From NCBI GenBank assembly GCA_020852055.1, contig JADZBP010000265.1, positions 1 to 32,904 of the forward strand: DNA of 32,904 nt. The letters run 5' to 3'. The translations under genes were made by a program, and so were the position numbers. The notes below the pieces were generated by a model. The model did not search any database. It had not been told where the DNA came from and saw nothing but the letters and a program-made list of their open reading frames with translations. The stretch is from Candidatus Latescibacterota bacterium (GTDB lineage: Bacteria > Latescibacterota > UBA2968 > UBA8231). Shown here one piece after another: positions 23,601-32,429 of the stretch (position 1 is its first letter; every line of letters begins with the position of its first letter).

Positions 23601-25486
23601 CCCTCTTCGACCAGGAGTACGAGGTGATCGTGGTGGGGGCGGGCCACGCCGGCACCGAAGCCGCCCTGGCCGCGGCGCGGATGGGGGCGCCGACCCTGCT
23701 CCTGACCATGAACCTCGATACCATCGGGCAGATGTCCTGCAACCCGGCCATCGGCGGCATCGGCAAAGGGCACCTGGTCAAGGAGATCGACGCCCTGGGC
23801 GGGCAGATGGGGGTCAACACCGACCTGACCGGCCTGCAGTTCCGCCGCCTCAACACCCGCCGCGGGCCGGCGGTGCGCGCCTCCCGCGCCCAGGCCGACA
23901 AGAAGGCCTACCAGTTCGAGATGAAGTACGCCTGCGAGCAGCAACCCAATCTCGATATCCGCCAGGGTATGATGGAGGAGTTGCTGGTGGAGGACGGACA
24001 GGTGCGGGGGGTGGGCATCAAAGGCGGGCTGGTCTTCCGGGGGCGGGCCGTGGTGTTGACTACGGGCACCTTCCTGCGGGGCAAGATCTACGTGGGGGAT
24101 TTTTCCTACAGCGCCGGCCGCGCCGGGGAAGGGGCTTCAGTCCAGGCCGCCGAGGGGCTGGCCGCCCTCGGTTTCGAGATCGGCCGGCTCAAGACCGGCA
24201 CCCCGCCCCGCCTGAACGGGCGCACCCTCGACTTTGCTGCCATGGAGATCCAGCCCGGCGACGAGCCGCCCCGGCCCTTCTCCTACCAGACCGAGGCGAT
24301 CACCCAGACCCAGATGCCCTGTTGGATCACCTATACCAATAACCGCACCCACCAGCTCATCGAGGAAAACCTCAGCCGCTCGGCCATGTACGGCGGGCAC
24401 ATCGAGGGCATCGGGCCGCGGTACTGCCCCTCCATCGAGGACAAGGTGGTGAAGTTCCGCGACAAGGAGCGGCACCAGATCTTCGTCGAACCCGAGGGCC
24501 GGCGCACCCTAGAATATTACATCAACGGGTTGTCGATGAGCCTGCCCGAGGAGCTGCAGCACCACATCGTGCGCACCCTGCCGGGGCTGGAGCGGGCCCA
24601 GTTGATGCGGCCCGCCTACGCCGTGGAGTACGATTACGCCCCGCCCACGCAGCTCTACCCGAACCTGGAAACGAAGCGGGTGCAGAGGCTCTTCTTCGCC
24701 GGGCAGATCAACGGCACCACCGGGTACGAGGAGGCCGGGGCGCAGGGCCTGATGGCCGGCATCAACGCCGTGCTCCGGGGGCGCGGGGAGGAGCCGCTGG
24801 TGCTGGACCGCTCGCAGGCCTATATCGGGGTGCTGGTCGACGACCTGGTCACCAAGGGCACCCAGGAACCGTACCGCATCTTCACCTCGCGGGCCGAGCA
24901 TCGGCTGATCCTGCGCGAGGACAATGCCGACGACCGGCTGATGGACCTGGGCCGCAGCCTGGGGCTGGTGAAGGATGCGGTGTACCAGCGGTACCTGCGC
25001 AAACGCGAAGAGGTGCGCGAGGAACTACAGCGCCTCGCCGTCCAGCGGGTGCGGGCCGACGACGAGCGGGCCCGGCAGGTGCGGGCCCGTTGCGGTTCCG
25101 CCCCGATCAGGGAATCGGCGTCGCTGGCAGACTTGCTGCGGCGCCCCGAGCTGGGATATGAAGAGGTGGCCCAGATCGCTCCTTCGCCCGTCCCGCTGCT
25201 GCCCGACGCGGCCGAACAGGTGGAGGCGCAGATCAAGTACGAAGGGTACATCGACCGGCAGCAGACCCAGGTCGACAAACTGCAGCGCCTGGAGGGATTG
25301 CGCATCCCCGAGGATTTCGATTACGCGGCCTGCGGCAAGAACCTCTCCACTGAGGCCCGGCAGAAGCTGGCCCAGATCCGCCCGCGCACCCTGGGCCAGG
25401 CCGGGCGGATCTCGGGGGTTTCGCCGGCCGACGTCTCGGCGCTGATGGTGCTGGTGCACGCCCGCCAGGGGACGCCTCGGGCGTGA
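23597..25486 (+). CDS. mnmG: tRNA uridine-5-carboxymethylaminomethyl modification enzyme MnmG (GidA)
   Basis: MnmG, with MnmE, installs the cmnm5 group on wobble U34 of several tRNAs using FAD, NADH and methylene-THF. The 629-residue protein has the FAD-binding motif [19 protein letters not shown] near the N-terminus, then [22 protein letters not shown] and the [11 protein letters not shown] loop, the central [16 protein letters not shown], and a complete C-terminal domain ([15 protein letters not shown]...). Length matches the family. The ATG at 23597 overlaps the preceding stop. The folate link to the upstream methyl-transfer genes is probably a coincidence of operon packing. No mnmE is in the window. 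Confidence 0.97.
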   Translation: MTLFDQEYEVIVVGAGHAGTEAALAAARMGAPTLLLTMNLDTIGQMSCNPAIGGIGKGHLVKEIDALGGQMGVNTDLTGLQFRRLNTRRGPAVRASRAQADKKAYQFEMKYACEQQPNLDIRQGMMEELLVEDGQVRGVGIKGGLVFRGRAVVLTTGTFLRGKIYVGDFSYSAGRAGEGASVQAAEGLAALGFEIGRLKTGTPPRLNGRTLDFAAMEIQPGDEPPRPFSYQTEAITQTQMPCWITYTNNRTHQLIEENLSRSAMYGGHIEGIGPRYCPSIEDKVVKFRDKERHQIFVEPEGRRTLEYYINGLSMSLPEELQHHIVRTLPGLERAQLMRPAYAVEYDYAPPTQLYPNLETKRVQRLFFAGQINGTTGYEEAGAQGLMAGINAVLRGRGEEPLVLDRSQAYIGVLVDDLVTKGTQEPYRIFTSRAEHRLILREDNADDRLMDLGRSLGLVKDAVYQRYLRKREEVREELQRLAVQRVRADDERARQVRARCGSAPIRESASLADLLRRPELGYEEVAQIAPSPVPLLPDAAEQVEAQIKYEGYIDRQQTQVDKLQRLEGLRIPEDFDYAACGKNLSTEARQKLAQIRPRTLGQAGRISGVSPADVSALMVLVHARQGTPRA

Positions 25487-25494
25487 ATTTCACC

Positions 25495-25522
25495 TTGCCA
25501 GATGCGGGCAATGGCTTAAATT
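25495..25522 (+). promoter_or_regulatory. Candidate sigma-70-type promoter before adk
   Basis: TTGCCA (25495-25500, 5/6 match), 16 bases, TAAATT (25517-25522, 4/6 match), in the 85-base gap between mnmG and adk. Predicted leader about 40 bases; GAGGGA just before the adk ATG is the likely ribosome binding site. Confidence 0.4.
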
Positions 25523-25571
25523 TGTCCCCTTTACAATTCCACTCCCACGGCCCAATCCAACAGAGGGACAC

Positions 25572-26216
25572 ATGCGGCTGGTGATGATCGGGGCTCCGGC
25601 TTCAGGCAAGGGCACCCAGGCGCACAAACTGACGCGGCACTTCAACCTGGACCATATCTCCACCGGGGAGATGCTGCGGGCGGAGGAGGCCAAACGCAGC
25701 GAGCTGGGCATGGTGGTGGAATCCTACCTCAAGCGGGGCCAACTGGTCCCCGACAGCCTGGTGGTGAAACTGGTCGGCGAGCGCCTCGCCCACAACCATC
25801 TGGCCCAGGGTTTCATCCTCGACGGTTTCCCCCGCACCCTGAACCAGGCCCTGGCCCTCGACCAGGCCCTCGGGGAGGTGGGGCAGGCCATCGACGCGGC
25901 GCTGCTCATCGAGGTCCCCGACAGCGCCGTGCTCGAACGCATCACCGGCCGCCGTGCCGATCCGGAGACCGGCCGTATCTACCACCTCAAATTCTCGCCC
26001 CCGCCCCCCGAGATCCTCCACCGCCTCGAACAGCGCGACGACGACACCGCCGAGGTGATGCAGGCCCGCCTCAACACCTACCACGAACGCATCGCCCCGG
26101 TGGTCGCCCACTACCGGGACCGGGGCCAGCTCATCACCGTCGACGGCTCCCCGACCCCCGACGCGGTCTTCCAGGAACTGCTGCACCAGCTGACCGAGCG
26201 GCACCCCAATAGCTGA
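25572..26216 (+). CDS. adk: Adenylate kinase
   Basis: Adk balances ATP + AMP and two ADP. The 214-residue protein has the P-loop GAPASGKGTQ, the AMP-binding ISTGEMLR, GFILDGFPRTLNQA, and the LID segment RITGRRADPETGRIYHLKF, followed by RDDD. By eye the LID is about six residues shorter than in E. coli and lacks the four zinc cysteines of Gram-positive forms. The catalytic and binding arginines of the RRADPETG, RDD and HERIAPV segments are in place. GAGGGA precedes the ATG. The next gene starts 2 bases after its stop, with a TTG codon. Confidence 0.96.
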   Translation: MRLVMIGAPASGKGTQAHKLTRHFNLDHISTGEMLRAEEAKRSELGMVVESYLKRGQLVPDSLVVKLVGERLAHNHLAQGFILDGFPRTLNQALALDQALGEVGQAIDAALLIEVPDSAVLERITGRRADPETGRIYHLKFSPPPPEILHRLEQRDDDTAEVMQARLNTYHERIAPVVAHYRDRGQLITVDGSPTPDAVFQELLHQLTERHPNS

Positions 26217-26217
26217 A

Positions 26218-27702
26218 TTGATCGCCAACCCGCCGCGCGTCTTCCTCGCCGCACTCAGCCTGGCCGGAGCCGGGGCGGTGCTGCTGGCCACCCTGCGGTA
26301 CGGGGCGGGGCTCTCGCCCGACGCGGTGGGGTATATCGGGGTGGCCCGCCAACTTCTGGCCGGCAACGGGGTGAGTGGTTACGAGGGGCAGCCCTTCGTG
26401 ATCCAGCCGCCGCTCTACCCGGTGCTGCTGGCTCTGGCCGGCTGGCTCGCCGGCGCCGACCCCCTGCACCTGGCCCCCCTGCTCAATGCCCTGCTCTGCG
26501 GGGTGGCGGTTTTCCTCACCGCCCAACTCTGCGCCCGCCACCGCCAGCTCTATCCCTCGCTGGCTTCCTTCGGGCCGGCCCTGTCGCTGCTTTCCTGGCC
26601 CTTTTTTGCTGTCGGGGTGATGGCCTGGTCCGAGCCGCTCTTTATCACCCTCGGGCTGGCGGCGTTGCTAAGCCTGGGACGGTACCTCGATGAGGAGCGG
26701 CTCGGCTGGCTGGTGGCGGCCGGGGTCGCGGTGGCGCTGGCCTGCCTGACGCGGTACATCGGCCTGGCCTTCCTGCTGGCCGGCGGGGTGCTGGTGTGCT
26801 GGCGCTCCGCGCGTCCCCTGGCGCAACGCCTGGCGCACCTGGTCTGCTTCGGGGCGATTGCCGGGTTGCCCCTGGTGGGTTGGCTGGCCCGCAACCACCA
26901 GTTGACCGGCACCTGGCTGGGCCCCCGCCAGGCCTCGGCCCACACCCTGGCCGAGAACCTGGGCCTCACCTGCGCCGGGCTGGCCGGTCTGTGGGTGCCC
27001 GAGGTGTTGGGCATACCCCGCCTGCTGCGCCTGGGACTTGCGGGAGCGGTGGCCCTTGCCCTGTTGGCTGCGGCGCTGTGGCTGGCCCGCCGCTGGCGGA
27101 CCACAGGGGCCGGGCTGGCTTTGGTGGCGGGCTGGGGCGGGGCGTACGTCCTGTTCCTGATCTTCACCTCGACCACCACGGCCTACGACGACATCAATCT
27201 GAGGCTGCTGTCTCCCTTCTACCCTTGCGGGGCGGTGCTGGTGCTGGCCCTGGCCGGCAGGGTCGAGCAGGGCGGCTGGCCGCGGGCGGCACGGGCCGGG
27301 CTGGTGGTCCTGCTGGCCTTGTCGCTGGCGGGCATCGCCGTGGCCGGCGCCGGGTACCTGGATCAGGGTGCCGGCGCGGGTACCGGCCCGGACCGCTACA
27401 ACACCGCGCCCTGGCGGCAGAGCGAAACCATCCAGTACCTGCGCCAGCATCCGGCACCGGGGGCGCTCTATAGCAATGCGCCGGACGCTCTCTATATTCT
27501 GGGTGGGCTGTCGGCCACCCTGTCGCCCCGGCGCGCCGGCGAAGCGGCCTGGCCCCCTGCCGGGCGGCTGGTGTGGCTGGACGCGGTGCGGCGGCAATAC
27601 CTGCGCGATCCGGCCGAGTTGAGGGCCCGCCATCGGGTGCGGTTGCTGGCCCGTTTCGCCGACGGCGCCCTATACGAGTTTTTACCTGTAGAAAAGGAGT
27701 AA
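26218..27702 (+). CDS. GT39/ArnT-like glycosyltransferase family integral membrane protein
   Basis: A 494-residue polytopic membrane protein with about 10-12 hydrophobic segments, Ala/Leu/Gly-rich. The N-terminal loop LSPDAVGYIGVARQLLAGNGV resembles the Asp-containing first periplasmic loop of GT39/ArnT-like glycosyltransferases, which use polyprenyl-phosphate sugars; QPPLYPVLLALAGWL follows as usual. The C-terminal soluble part (QYLRQHPAPGALYSNAPDALYILGG) also fits that type. A TTG start at 26218 is used because no ATG lies early in the frame. It starts 1 base after adk's stop. Acceptor and sugar are unknown; no other surface-glycan genes are adjacent. Confidence 0.75.
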   Translation: MIANPPRVFLAALSLAGAGAVLLATLRYGAGLSPDAVGYIGVARQLLAGNGVSGYEGQPFVIQPPLYPVLLALAGWLAGADPLHLAPLLNALLCGVAVFLTAQLCARHRQLYPSLASFGPALSLLSWPFFAVGVMAWSEPLFITLGLAALLSLGRYLDEERLGWLVAAGVAVALACLTRYIGLAFLLAGGVLVCWRSARPLAQRLAHLVCFGAIAGLPLVGWLARNHQLTGTWLGPRQASAHTLAENLGLTCAGLAGLWVPEVLGIPRLLRLGLAGAVALALLAAALWLARRWRTTGAGLALVAGWGGAYVLFLIFTSTTTAYDDINLRLLSPFYPCGAVLVLALAGRVEQGGWPRAARAGLVVLLALSLAGIAVAGAGYLDQGAGAGTGPDRYNTAPWRQSETIQYLRQHPAPGALYSNAPDALYILGGLSATLSPRRAGEAAWPPAGRLVWLDAVRRQYLRDPAELRARHRVRLLARFADGALYEFLPVEKE

Positions 27703-27708
27703 GCCAAG

Positions 27709-28032
27709 ATGACAGAGACCGATCCCAAGGTTTTATACAAAAGTGGCATGGGTAAGTTCGTGCGCCAGGATTTCGCCGGGGCGGTCGAGGACTTCACCCA
27801 GGCGGTGACCCTCGATCCCAACTACGGCGATGTGCACCAGGCCCTGGCCCACGCCTACGAGAAACTGGGCGACCTCGATGCGGCGCTGGCCGCCTGCCAG
27901 CGGGCCGCTGTCTGTAACCCGGACGATTTCCTGGTGCATACCAGCCTCTCGATCCTGTACCAGCGCAAGGGTATGATCCCTCAGGCCGAATCCGAAAAGG
28001 CGATTGCCGCCCAGTTGCAGCATCGCCACTAG
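27709..28032 (+). CDS. TPR-repeat protein
   Basis: A 107-residue soluble protein made almost wholly of tetratricopeptide repeats. Two clear units are visible: GKFVRQDFAGAVEDFTQAVTLDPNY and AHAYEKLGDLDAALAACQRAAVCNPDD, followed by a less complete third (LSILYQRKGMIPQAESEKAIA). Such repeats bind other proteins. AGGAG lies a few bases before the ATG, overlapping the previous stop region. It sits 6 bases after the membrane glycosyltransferase gene and 10 bases before the Dus gene. No partner can be named. It ends in TAG. Confidence 0.85.
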   Translation: MTETDPKVLYKSGMGKFVRQDFAGAVEDFTQAVTLDPNYGDVHQALAHAYEKLGDLDAALAACQRAAVCNPDDFLVHTSLSILYQRKGMIPQAESEKAIAAQLQHRH

Positions 28033-28042
28033 CGCCGGGCCG

Positions 28043-29086
28043 ATGCAGTTAGGACCCCACCTCCTCACCCCCTTGCGGCCGGAGATGCCCATCCTCACCC
28101 TGGCCCCGATGGCCGGGGTGGGCAACTGGGTGTTCCGCCTGATCTGCGCCCGCCTGGGGGCGCGCATGGTGGGGGTGGAGTTCATCAACTGCCGCACCAT
28201 CGCCGAGGGGTCGCGGCGGGCCGAGCGCCTGCTGGATTTTGGCGACGCCCAGATCTACGGCGAGACCGGCATCTCCCTGTTGGCCGCCCAGATCTACGGC
28301 AACGATCTGGGCCTCATCGCTGCCGGGGCGCAGGAGTTCGAGCGGCGCGGGGCGCAGGTGGTGGACATCAACTTTGGCTGTTCGGTGCCGCAGATCCTGC
28401 GCAAGGGCTGCGGCGCCGCGTACCTGCGCGACCTGGACCGCCTGTACCAGGCGGTGCGGCAGACCGTCGAGGCGGTGCAGGTGCCGGTGATCGTCAAGAC
28501 CCGGATCGGGTGGGACGCGGAGTCGATCAATATCCTCGAGGTGGTCCGGCGGGTCGAGGACGCCGGGGCCAAGGCCATCGCCATCCACGGGCGCACCGTG
28601 GTCCAGAAATACCAGGGCCAGGCGGACTGGGACTGGATCGCGCGGGCCCGCGAGGTGGCGTCGATCCCGGTGCTGGGCAACGGCGACGTTTTTTCGTATG
28701 CTGATGCGCTGCGCATGCAGGCCCACACCGGGTGCCAGGCGGTGATGGTGGGCCGGGCAGCAATGGGCAATCCGTGGATTTTTGCCGGGCGGCGCGGGGC
28801 CAGCCTGCGGGAGCGCATCGAACTGGCGGTCGAGCAGGTGCGCCTGATGGGGCAGTACAAGGGGGAACGGACCGGGGTGATGGAGACCCGCAAACATCTG
28901 GCGCTCTACTTCCGGGGTCTGCCGCGCACCTCGGAGCTGCGCCTGCGTATCCTGCGGGCCGAAACCCAGGCCGGATTGGTGGCGGTGCTCGAGGAATGGG
29001 CGGAATCGCTGCCGGCGGATATAGAAGCCGACCTGACCCTGTCCGAAGAGGAGGCCGCGGCGCTGGGGTGGGGTGGCAATGGCTGA
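28043..29086 (+). CDS. dus: tRNA-dihydrouridine synthase (DusB-like)
   Basis: Dus enzymes reduce uridines in tRNA loops with FMN and NADPH. The 347-residue TIM barrel protein shows the FMN-site motif TLAPMAGVGNWVFR, the catalytic segment DINFGCSVPQILRKG (Cys113 as likely general acid), VIVKTRIGWD, AIHGRTVVQKYQGQADW (the HxR substrate motif) and IPVLGNGDVFS with MVGRAAMGNPWIF. The usual GCP reads GCS, and the Ala of KGAGAAL is Cys123; both are mild variants. The ATG at 28043 is chosen because homology begins there; an open frame from 28004 overlaps the TPR gene. The specificity subtype (A, B or C) is not certain. Confidence 0.93.
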   Translation: MQLGPHLLTPLRPEMPILTLAPMAGVGNWVFRLICARLGARMVGVEFINCRTIAEGSRRAERLLDFGDAQIYGETGISLLAAQIYGNDLGLIAAGAQEFERRGAQVVDINFGCSVPQILRKGCGAAYLRDLDRLYQAVRQTVEAVQVPVIVKTRIGWDAESINILEVVRRVEDAGAKAIAIHGRTVVQKYQGQADWDWIARAREVASIPVLGNGDVFSYADALRMQAHTGCQAVMVGRAAMGNPWIFAGRRGASLRERIELAVEQVRLMGQYKGERTGVMETRKHLALYFRGLPRTSELRLRILRAETQAGLVAVLEEWAESLPADIEADLTLSEEEAAALGWGGNG

Positions 29087-29114
29087 ACAATCAATATCGA
29101 CGAGGAGAAGCAGG

Positions 29115-29585
29115 ATGAACTGGAAAGTGGCGCTGGCCGGACTGTTCCTGGTGCTGTGGGGTTGCGGCAGCAAACCCACCATTTCGGTGCAGGTTTTCCC
29201 GGCGGTCCTGGCCACCGCGCCCGATGCCCCGGCCCCGGCCGGCTTGGAGCGCGTCGATTTCGCGGGCAGTCCGCGGGCGGCGGGCGGGGTGTACCACGTG
29301 CGCCCGGATACCCTCCTGACCGAATGGAATATCATCGCCAGTCGTTCGGTTTCGCCGCCGGAGGGGGGGACCGGCGCGGCGGTGCGCCTCAACGCGTACG
29401 CCAAGACCAAGATGGAGAAATACACCGCCGACGAGGCGAACCTGCGCACCTACCTGGGGGTGCGTATCAACGGCCGCTGGGCCGACTTCATCCCGGTCCT
29501 CGACCGGATCAGCGACCGGATGATGCTCTATGGGTTTACCGAACAGGAAGTCAAGGACCTGGACCAGTACCTGGCCAACCGGTGA
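29115..29585 (+). CDS. Small lipoprotein of unknown function
   Basis: A 156-residue lipoprotein: signal MNWKVALAGLFLVLWGC with lipobox LWGC (Cys17). The mature part is rich in beta-like segments, with no motif I can name: FAGSPRAAGGVYHVRPDTLLTEWNII, a conserved-looking RLNAYAKTKMEKYT, and RTYLGVRINGRWADFIPVLDRISDRMMLYGF. The C-terminal part could be a SecD-like or 'copper amine'-like strand-helix fold, but this is only shape. GAGGAGAAGCAGG precedes the ATG. It lies 28 bases after dus and 10 bases before the PhyH-type gene, so it is probably cotranscribed with them. Confidence 0.75.
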   Translation: MNWKVALAGLFLVLWGCGSKPTISVQVFPAVLATAPDAPAPAGLERVDFAGSPRAAGGVYHVRPDTLLTEWNIIASRSVSPPEGGTGAAVRLNAYAKTKMEKYTADEANLRTYLGVRINGRWADFIPVLDRISDRMMLYGFTEQEVKDLDQYLANR

Positions 29586-29595
29586 GGGCGCAGGC

Positions 29596-30306
29596 ATGAA
29601 AACCTATACGGCGGCGCAGGTGCAGGCATGGGCGGATCAGGTGGAGGAGCGGGGATACGCGGTGGTGGAGGGGGTGCTCACGGCGGAGGAACTGATCTTT
29701 CTGCGGGGAACCCTGGATCATATCTACGCCATCTACGACCCGGAGATCGACGGGCTGCAGCGGGTGCCGGGGTACCATTTCTCCAGTAATCTGATCAATA
29801 AGAACCCCTTCTTCGAAACGATGTTCCTGCGCCATCCGGTCTATGATATCGCGCGGCGGGTGCTGGGAGAGGACTGTATCCTCTCGAGCCTCAATTCCTT
29901 CGAGCCACTCAAGGGTCAGGGCAACCAGGGCCTGCACCGCGACGGCCCGCCTCGCCCGCCCGAGGGCACCATCGCCATGAACTCGATGTGGTCGGTGGAC
30001 GGCATGGACCAGCAGAACGGGGCGACCCGTCTGATCCCCGGCAGCCAGCACCAAGCCGATCCCCCTCCTGCCGACGAACAGGGGATCATTTACGCCGAGG
30101 TGCCGCCCGGCAGCGTGGTGGTGACCAGCGCCCATGTCCTGCACGCCGCCTCGGCCAACCACTCGGGCCGGCGGCGGCGGGTCATCCACGGGTACTTCAC
30201 CCGCCGGGGTCGGCCCCAACAGACCGAACAGCGCCGCTTCCTCTCGGCCCAGGTGCAGGCCCACCTCTCGCCCCAGGCGAGGCGGGTGCTGGCCATCGAC
30301 CCTTGA
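29596..30306 (+). CDS. Phytanoyl-CoA dioxygenase (PhyH) family protein
   Basis: A 236-residue Fe(II)/2-oxoglutarate-dependent oxygenase. The facial triad is His114-x-Asp116 (LHRDGP) with distal His183 (VLHAASANHSGRRRR); the Arg cluster at 192-195 would hold the 2-oxoglutarate carboxylate. It opens with the typical VEERGYAVVEGVLTAEEL. NGATRLIPGSQH is the usual pre-distal loop. Substrate unknown: family members hydroxylate lipids, ectoine, halogenated intermediates and natural products, and none is implied by the neighbours. It ends 11 bases before the convergent GNAT gene. PhyH proteins are expanded in several uncultured lineages, in line with the suggested origin. Confidence 0.88.
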   Translation: MKTYTAAQVQAWADQVEERGYAVVEGVLTAEELIFLRGTLDHIYAIYDPEIDGLQRVPGYHFSSNLINKNPFFETMFLRHPVYDIARRVLGEDCILSSLNSFEPLKGQGNQGLHRDGPPRPPEGTIAMNSMWSVDGMDQQNGATRLIPGSQHQADPPPADEQGIIYAEVPPGSVVVTSAHVLHAASANHSGRRRRVIHGYFTRRGRPQQTEQRRFLSAQVQAHLSPQARRVLAIDP

Positions 30307-30317
30307 GCGCACCCCAC

Positions 30318-30803
30318 TCAGAACAGGTCCTCGTACACGTGGTACCCGGCAGGTTTCATGCCCAGGCGGGCGTAGACCTGCTGGGCCGCGTGGTTGTGCT
30401 CCTCGACGTAGAGCCGGCAGCCGCGGACCTCGGGCAGGGCCGCGGCCCGGGCCTTCAGGGCCTCGTACAGGGCCCGGTACACCCCGCGCCCCCGGTGGGC
30501 GGGGCGGACATAGACACTCTGCATCCACCAGAACAAGCCATCCCGCCAATCCGTCCATTCGAAGGTCACCATCAGGCAGCCGGCCACCACTCCCCCGTAT
30601 TCGGCCACCAGGTAGAATCCGTATTGAGGTCGGGCGAACAGGCCCTGCACCCCGGCGTGCAGGGTCTCCGGATCTAGGTCGCGACCTTCGGTCTCCCGCG
30701 CCAGCGCCCGGTTGAACTCCACGAGGGTAGCGATATCCCCTGGGCCGGCGGGGCGCACCTCAAGAGCCCTCTCCGGCGTCGGGTCGGGGGCAATGGTGGA
30801 CAT
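30318..30803 (-). CDS. GNAT family N-acetyltransferase
   Basis: A 161-residue acetyl-CoA-dependent transferase. The N-terminal RPAGPGDIATLVEFNRALA is the usual first strand and helix; the pyrophosphate-binding motif is in SVYVRPAHRGRGVYRALYEAL (R-G-R-G), and the last strand region is YVEEHNHAAQQVYARLGM, with the Tyr typical of the proton-donor position. Substrate unknown. It starts 8 bases after the second SDR gene of the minus-strand operon. A role in modifying a sugar or amine made by the SDR enzymes is only guesswork. Confidence 0.88.
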   Translation of the reverse strand: MSTIAPDPTPERALEVRPAGPGDIATLVEFNRALARETEGRDLDPETLHAGVQGLFARPQYGFYLVAEYGGVVAGCLMVTFEWTDWRDGLFWWMQSVYVRPAHRGRGVYRALYEALKARAAALPEVRGCRLYVEEHNHAAQQVYARLGMKPAGYHVYEDLF

Positions 30804-30811
30804 GGGCGGGG

Positions 30812-31525
30812 TCAGGTGGGCCGGCGGAAAAAGGCGGTCCAGTCGCGTTGCGGGGTGAAACCGAGCAGGCGCTGGGCCTTGTCCACCAGGAATTTGCCGT
30901 GGCCCAGATAGCTGTGCAGGTTGAACTCCTGGAAATAGTCGGGCACCGACTCCGCCTCGAGGGCCAGGCCACAGGCGTGGGCCAGGTCCTCCCAGGTGAC
31001 GGTGAAGGGAGGGAAGTCGCCGGGTTCCTGCCGGGTGGGGTTGGGGCCCAGCCCGTTGAAGACGAAGGAGATGGTCTGGATCTGGTAGGCGCGGGCGTAG
31101 ACCCGGCAGATCTCGCGGCCCATCAGTTTGGTGATGCCGTAGTACCCGGTGCCGACGATGGGCGGGGCGTCGTCGATATCGAAATCGTATTCATAGCCGG
31201 GACGCACCGATTGAGGTCCCGAGTGCAGCACCTTTTTGATGCCGTGGGCCGCGGCGGCCTTCATCACATGCCAGGCGCCCAGCGAATTGACCTTGAACCC
31301 CAGCACCGGGTCGGGGCGGTTGACGGTGTAGTTCATGATCGCGTCCATGCCGCGGGCCGCCTCGTACACCTCGTGGTACGAGGTGACGTCCACCCGGCCG
31401 ATGGGGCGGCCGTGGGGGTGGGGTTTGATGTCGGCCAGGGTCAGGTCGTAGTGCGGGTCGAGATAGGCGGTGATATTGGGGGCGATCAGGCCAGCGGCGC
31501 CCAGGACCAGGACCTTCTTTTTCAC
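30812..31525 (-). CDS. NAD-dependent epimerase/dehydratase family protein (second of pair)
   Basis: A 237-residue extended-SDR protein with a GTG start (31525) overlapping the upstream stop by four bases. The Rossmann motif is GAAGLIA (residues 9-15), Asp32 caps the second strand, and the catalytic pair is Tyr129-x3-Lys133 (YYGITK) with Ser in HSGPQSV. Length is short for the family (usually ~300), mainly through a reduced C-terminal substrate domain. Because its partner gene lacks the Lys, this one is the more likely active enzyme of the two. Substrate is not known. Confidence 0.85.
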   Translation of the reverse strand: MKKKVLVLGAAGLIAPNITAYLDPHYDLTLADIKPHPHGRPIGRVDVTSYHEVYEAARGMDAIMNYTVNRPDPVLGFKVNSLGAWHVMKAAAAHGIKKVLHSGPQSVRPGYEYDFDIDDAPPIVGTGYYGITKLMGREICRVYARAYQIQTISFVFNGLGPNPTRQEPGDFPPFTVTWEDLAHACGLALEAESVPDYFQEFNLHSYLGHGKFLVDKAQRLLGFTPQRDWTAFFRRPT

Positions 31526-32274
31526 GCCTGGCCTCCTGCCCAGTGGGCGGCGAAGGCATGTTCGGGTTTGTAGCCCAGTTGGGCGGCCTGGGAGATGAGG
31601 AACTTGGCGTTGTTGATGGGGGCGACGACATGGTAGAGGCCCCAGCGCTGGGTCCACCACACCCGCTGGCTGGTGTCGCGCTGCAGGGCGCACTCCACGG
31701 CCTGGGCGGCGTCGCGCAGGTCCAACCACATCAGGTCGCCCGGCTGCCCGGCTACCTCCTCCTCCAGCACCAGCCGGCCCAGGCGCAGGGCGGTGATGCC
31801 CACCATATAGTCGCGGGTGAACTCGCGGCAGGTGAGTTCGCCCAGGTACCGGCTCAGCACCGGCATGGCGGGGGGAGGCAGGGGTTTCCACATCTCGCTG
31901 ATGTATACCTCATCCGGGTACTCGGCAAAGACTTCGAGGGTACCGGTATAGACCAGGCGTTTGATGCCGGCTTCGGCGGCGGCCAGGAAGAGCACGTGGG
32001 TGCCGCGGGTGGCCAGATCGAGCAACAACTGGTCGCGGGCCAACTCATCGCCGGGCAGGTCGGCGGGCGGCTCGCCGGTGTGGATGACCGCGTCGATGTT
32101 GCGCACTGCCTGCCACATGGCCTGCGGATCGAGCAGGCTGGCCTGCATGGAGGTGGCGTTGGGGCCCGGCTCGAGCGGGGTGCTGTCGAGCAGGCGCAGG
32201 TGGTGGCGGTCCCGCAGGCGGGCGGCGATGGCCTGGCCAAGGCGGCTAGCGGCTCCGGTGATCAACACGCGCAT
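31522..32274 (-). CDS. NAD-dependent epimerase/dehydratase family protein (first of pair, catalytic Lys missing)
   Basis: A 250-residue extended-SDR protein with the dinucleotide motif GAASRLG (residues 7-13) and the strand LVYTGTLEVFAEYP. The catalytic region reads Tyr143-L-G-E-Leu147, so the Lys of YxxxK is absent. Either it has lost dehydrogenase activity and acts as a partner of the following SDR, or it works without the Lys. GGAGCGAAAT precedes the ATG, and a good promoter lies at 32305-32333. The two SDR genes overlap by 4 bases (GTGA). Confidence 0.85.
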   Translation of the reverse strand: MRVLITGAASRLGQAIAARLRDRHHLRLLDSTPLEPGPNATSMQASLLDPQAMWQAVRNIDAVIHTGEPPADLPGDELARDQLLLDLATRGTHVLFLAAAEAGIKRLVYTGTLEVFAEYPDEVYISEMWKPLPPPAMPVLSRYLGELTCREFTRDYMVGITALRLGRLVLEEEVAGQPGDLMWLDLRDAAQAVECALQRDTSQRVWWTQRWGLYHVVAPINNAKFLISQAAQLGYKPEHAFAAHWAGGQA

Positions 32275-32304
32275 ATTTCGCTCCTATGTTTAGAACCCGG
32301 GGGG

Positions 32305-32333
32305 ATATTCGGGGCTGGGCCGGCTTTTGTCAA
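32305..32333 (-). promoter_or_regulatory. Candidate sigma-70-type promoter for the SDR-SDR-GNAT operon
   Basis: On the minus strand TTGACA (complement of 32328-32333) is followed after 17 bases by GAATAT (complement of 32305-32310). The -35 is perfect, the -10 matches 3/6. The leader to the ATG at 32274 would be about 25 bases. Confidence 0.5.
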
Positions 32334-32349
32334 GAAAGCGATTTTTTCC

Positions 32350-32378
32350 TTGACATTGTAGCGGCCCGCTGTTTAAAA
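32350..32378 (+). promoter_or_regulatory. Candidate sigma-70-type promoter for the plus-strand leader region
   Basis: TTGACA (32350-32355) is perfect, spacer 17 bases, then TTAAAA (32373-32378, 3/6) in an AT-rich patch. It points away from the SDR operon, 16 bases from the divergent -35. A transcript would start near 32385. Confidence 0.55.
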
Positions 32379-32429
32379 ATTATGAATCACCGGATTCTGC
32401 CCGAAGCTCATATCGCTCCGAGGACTACC

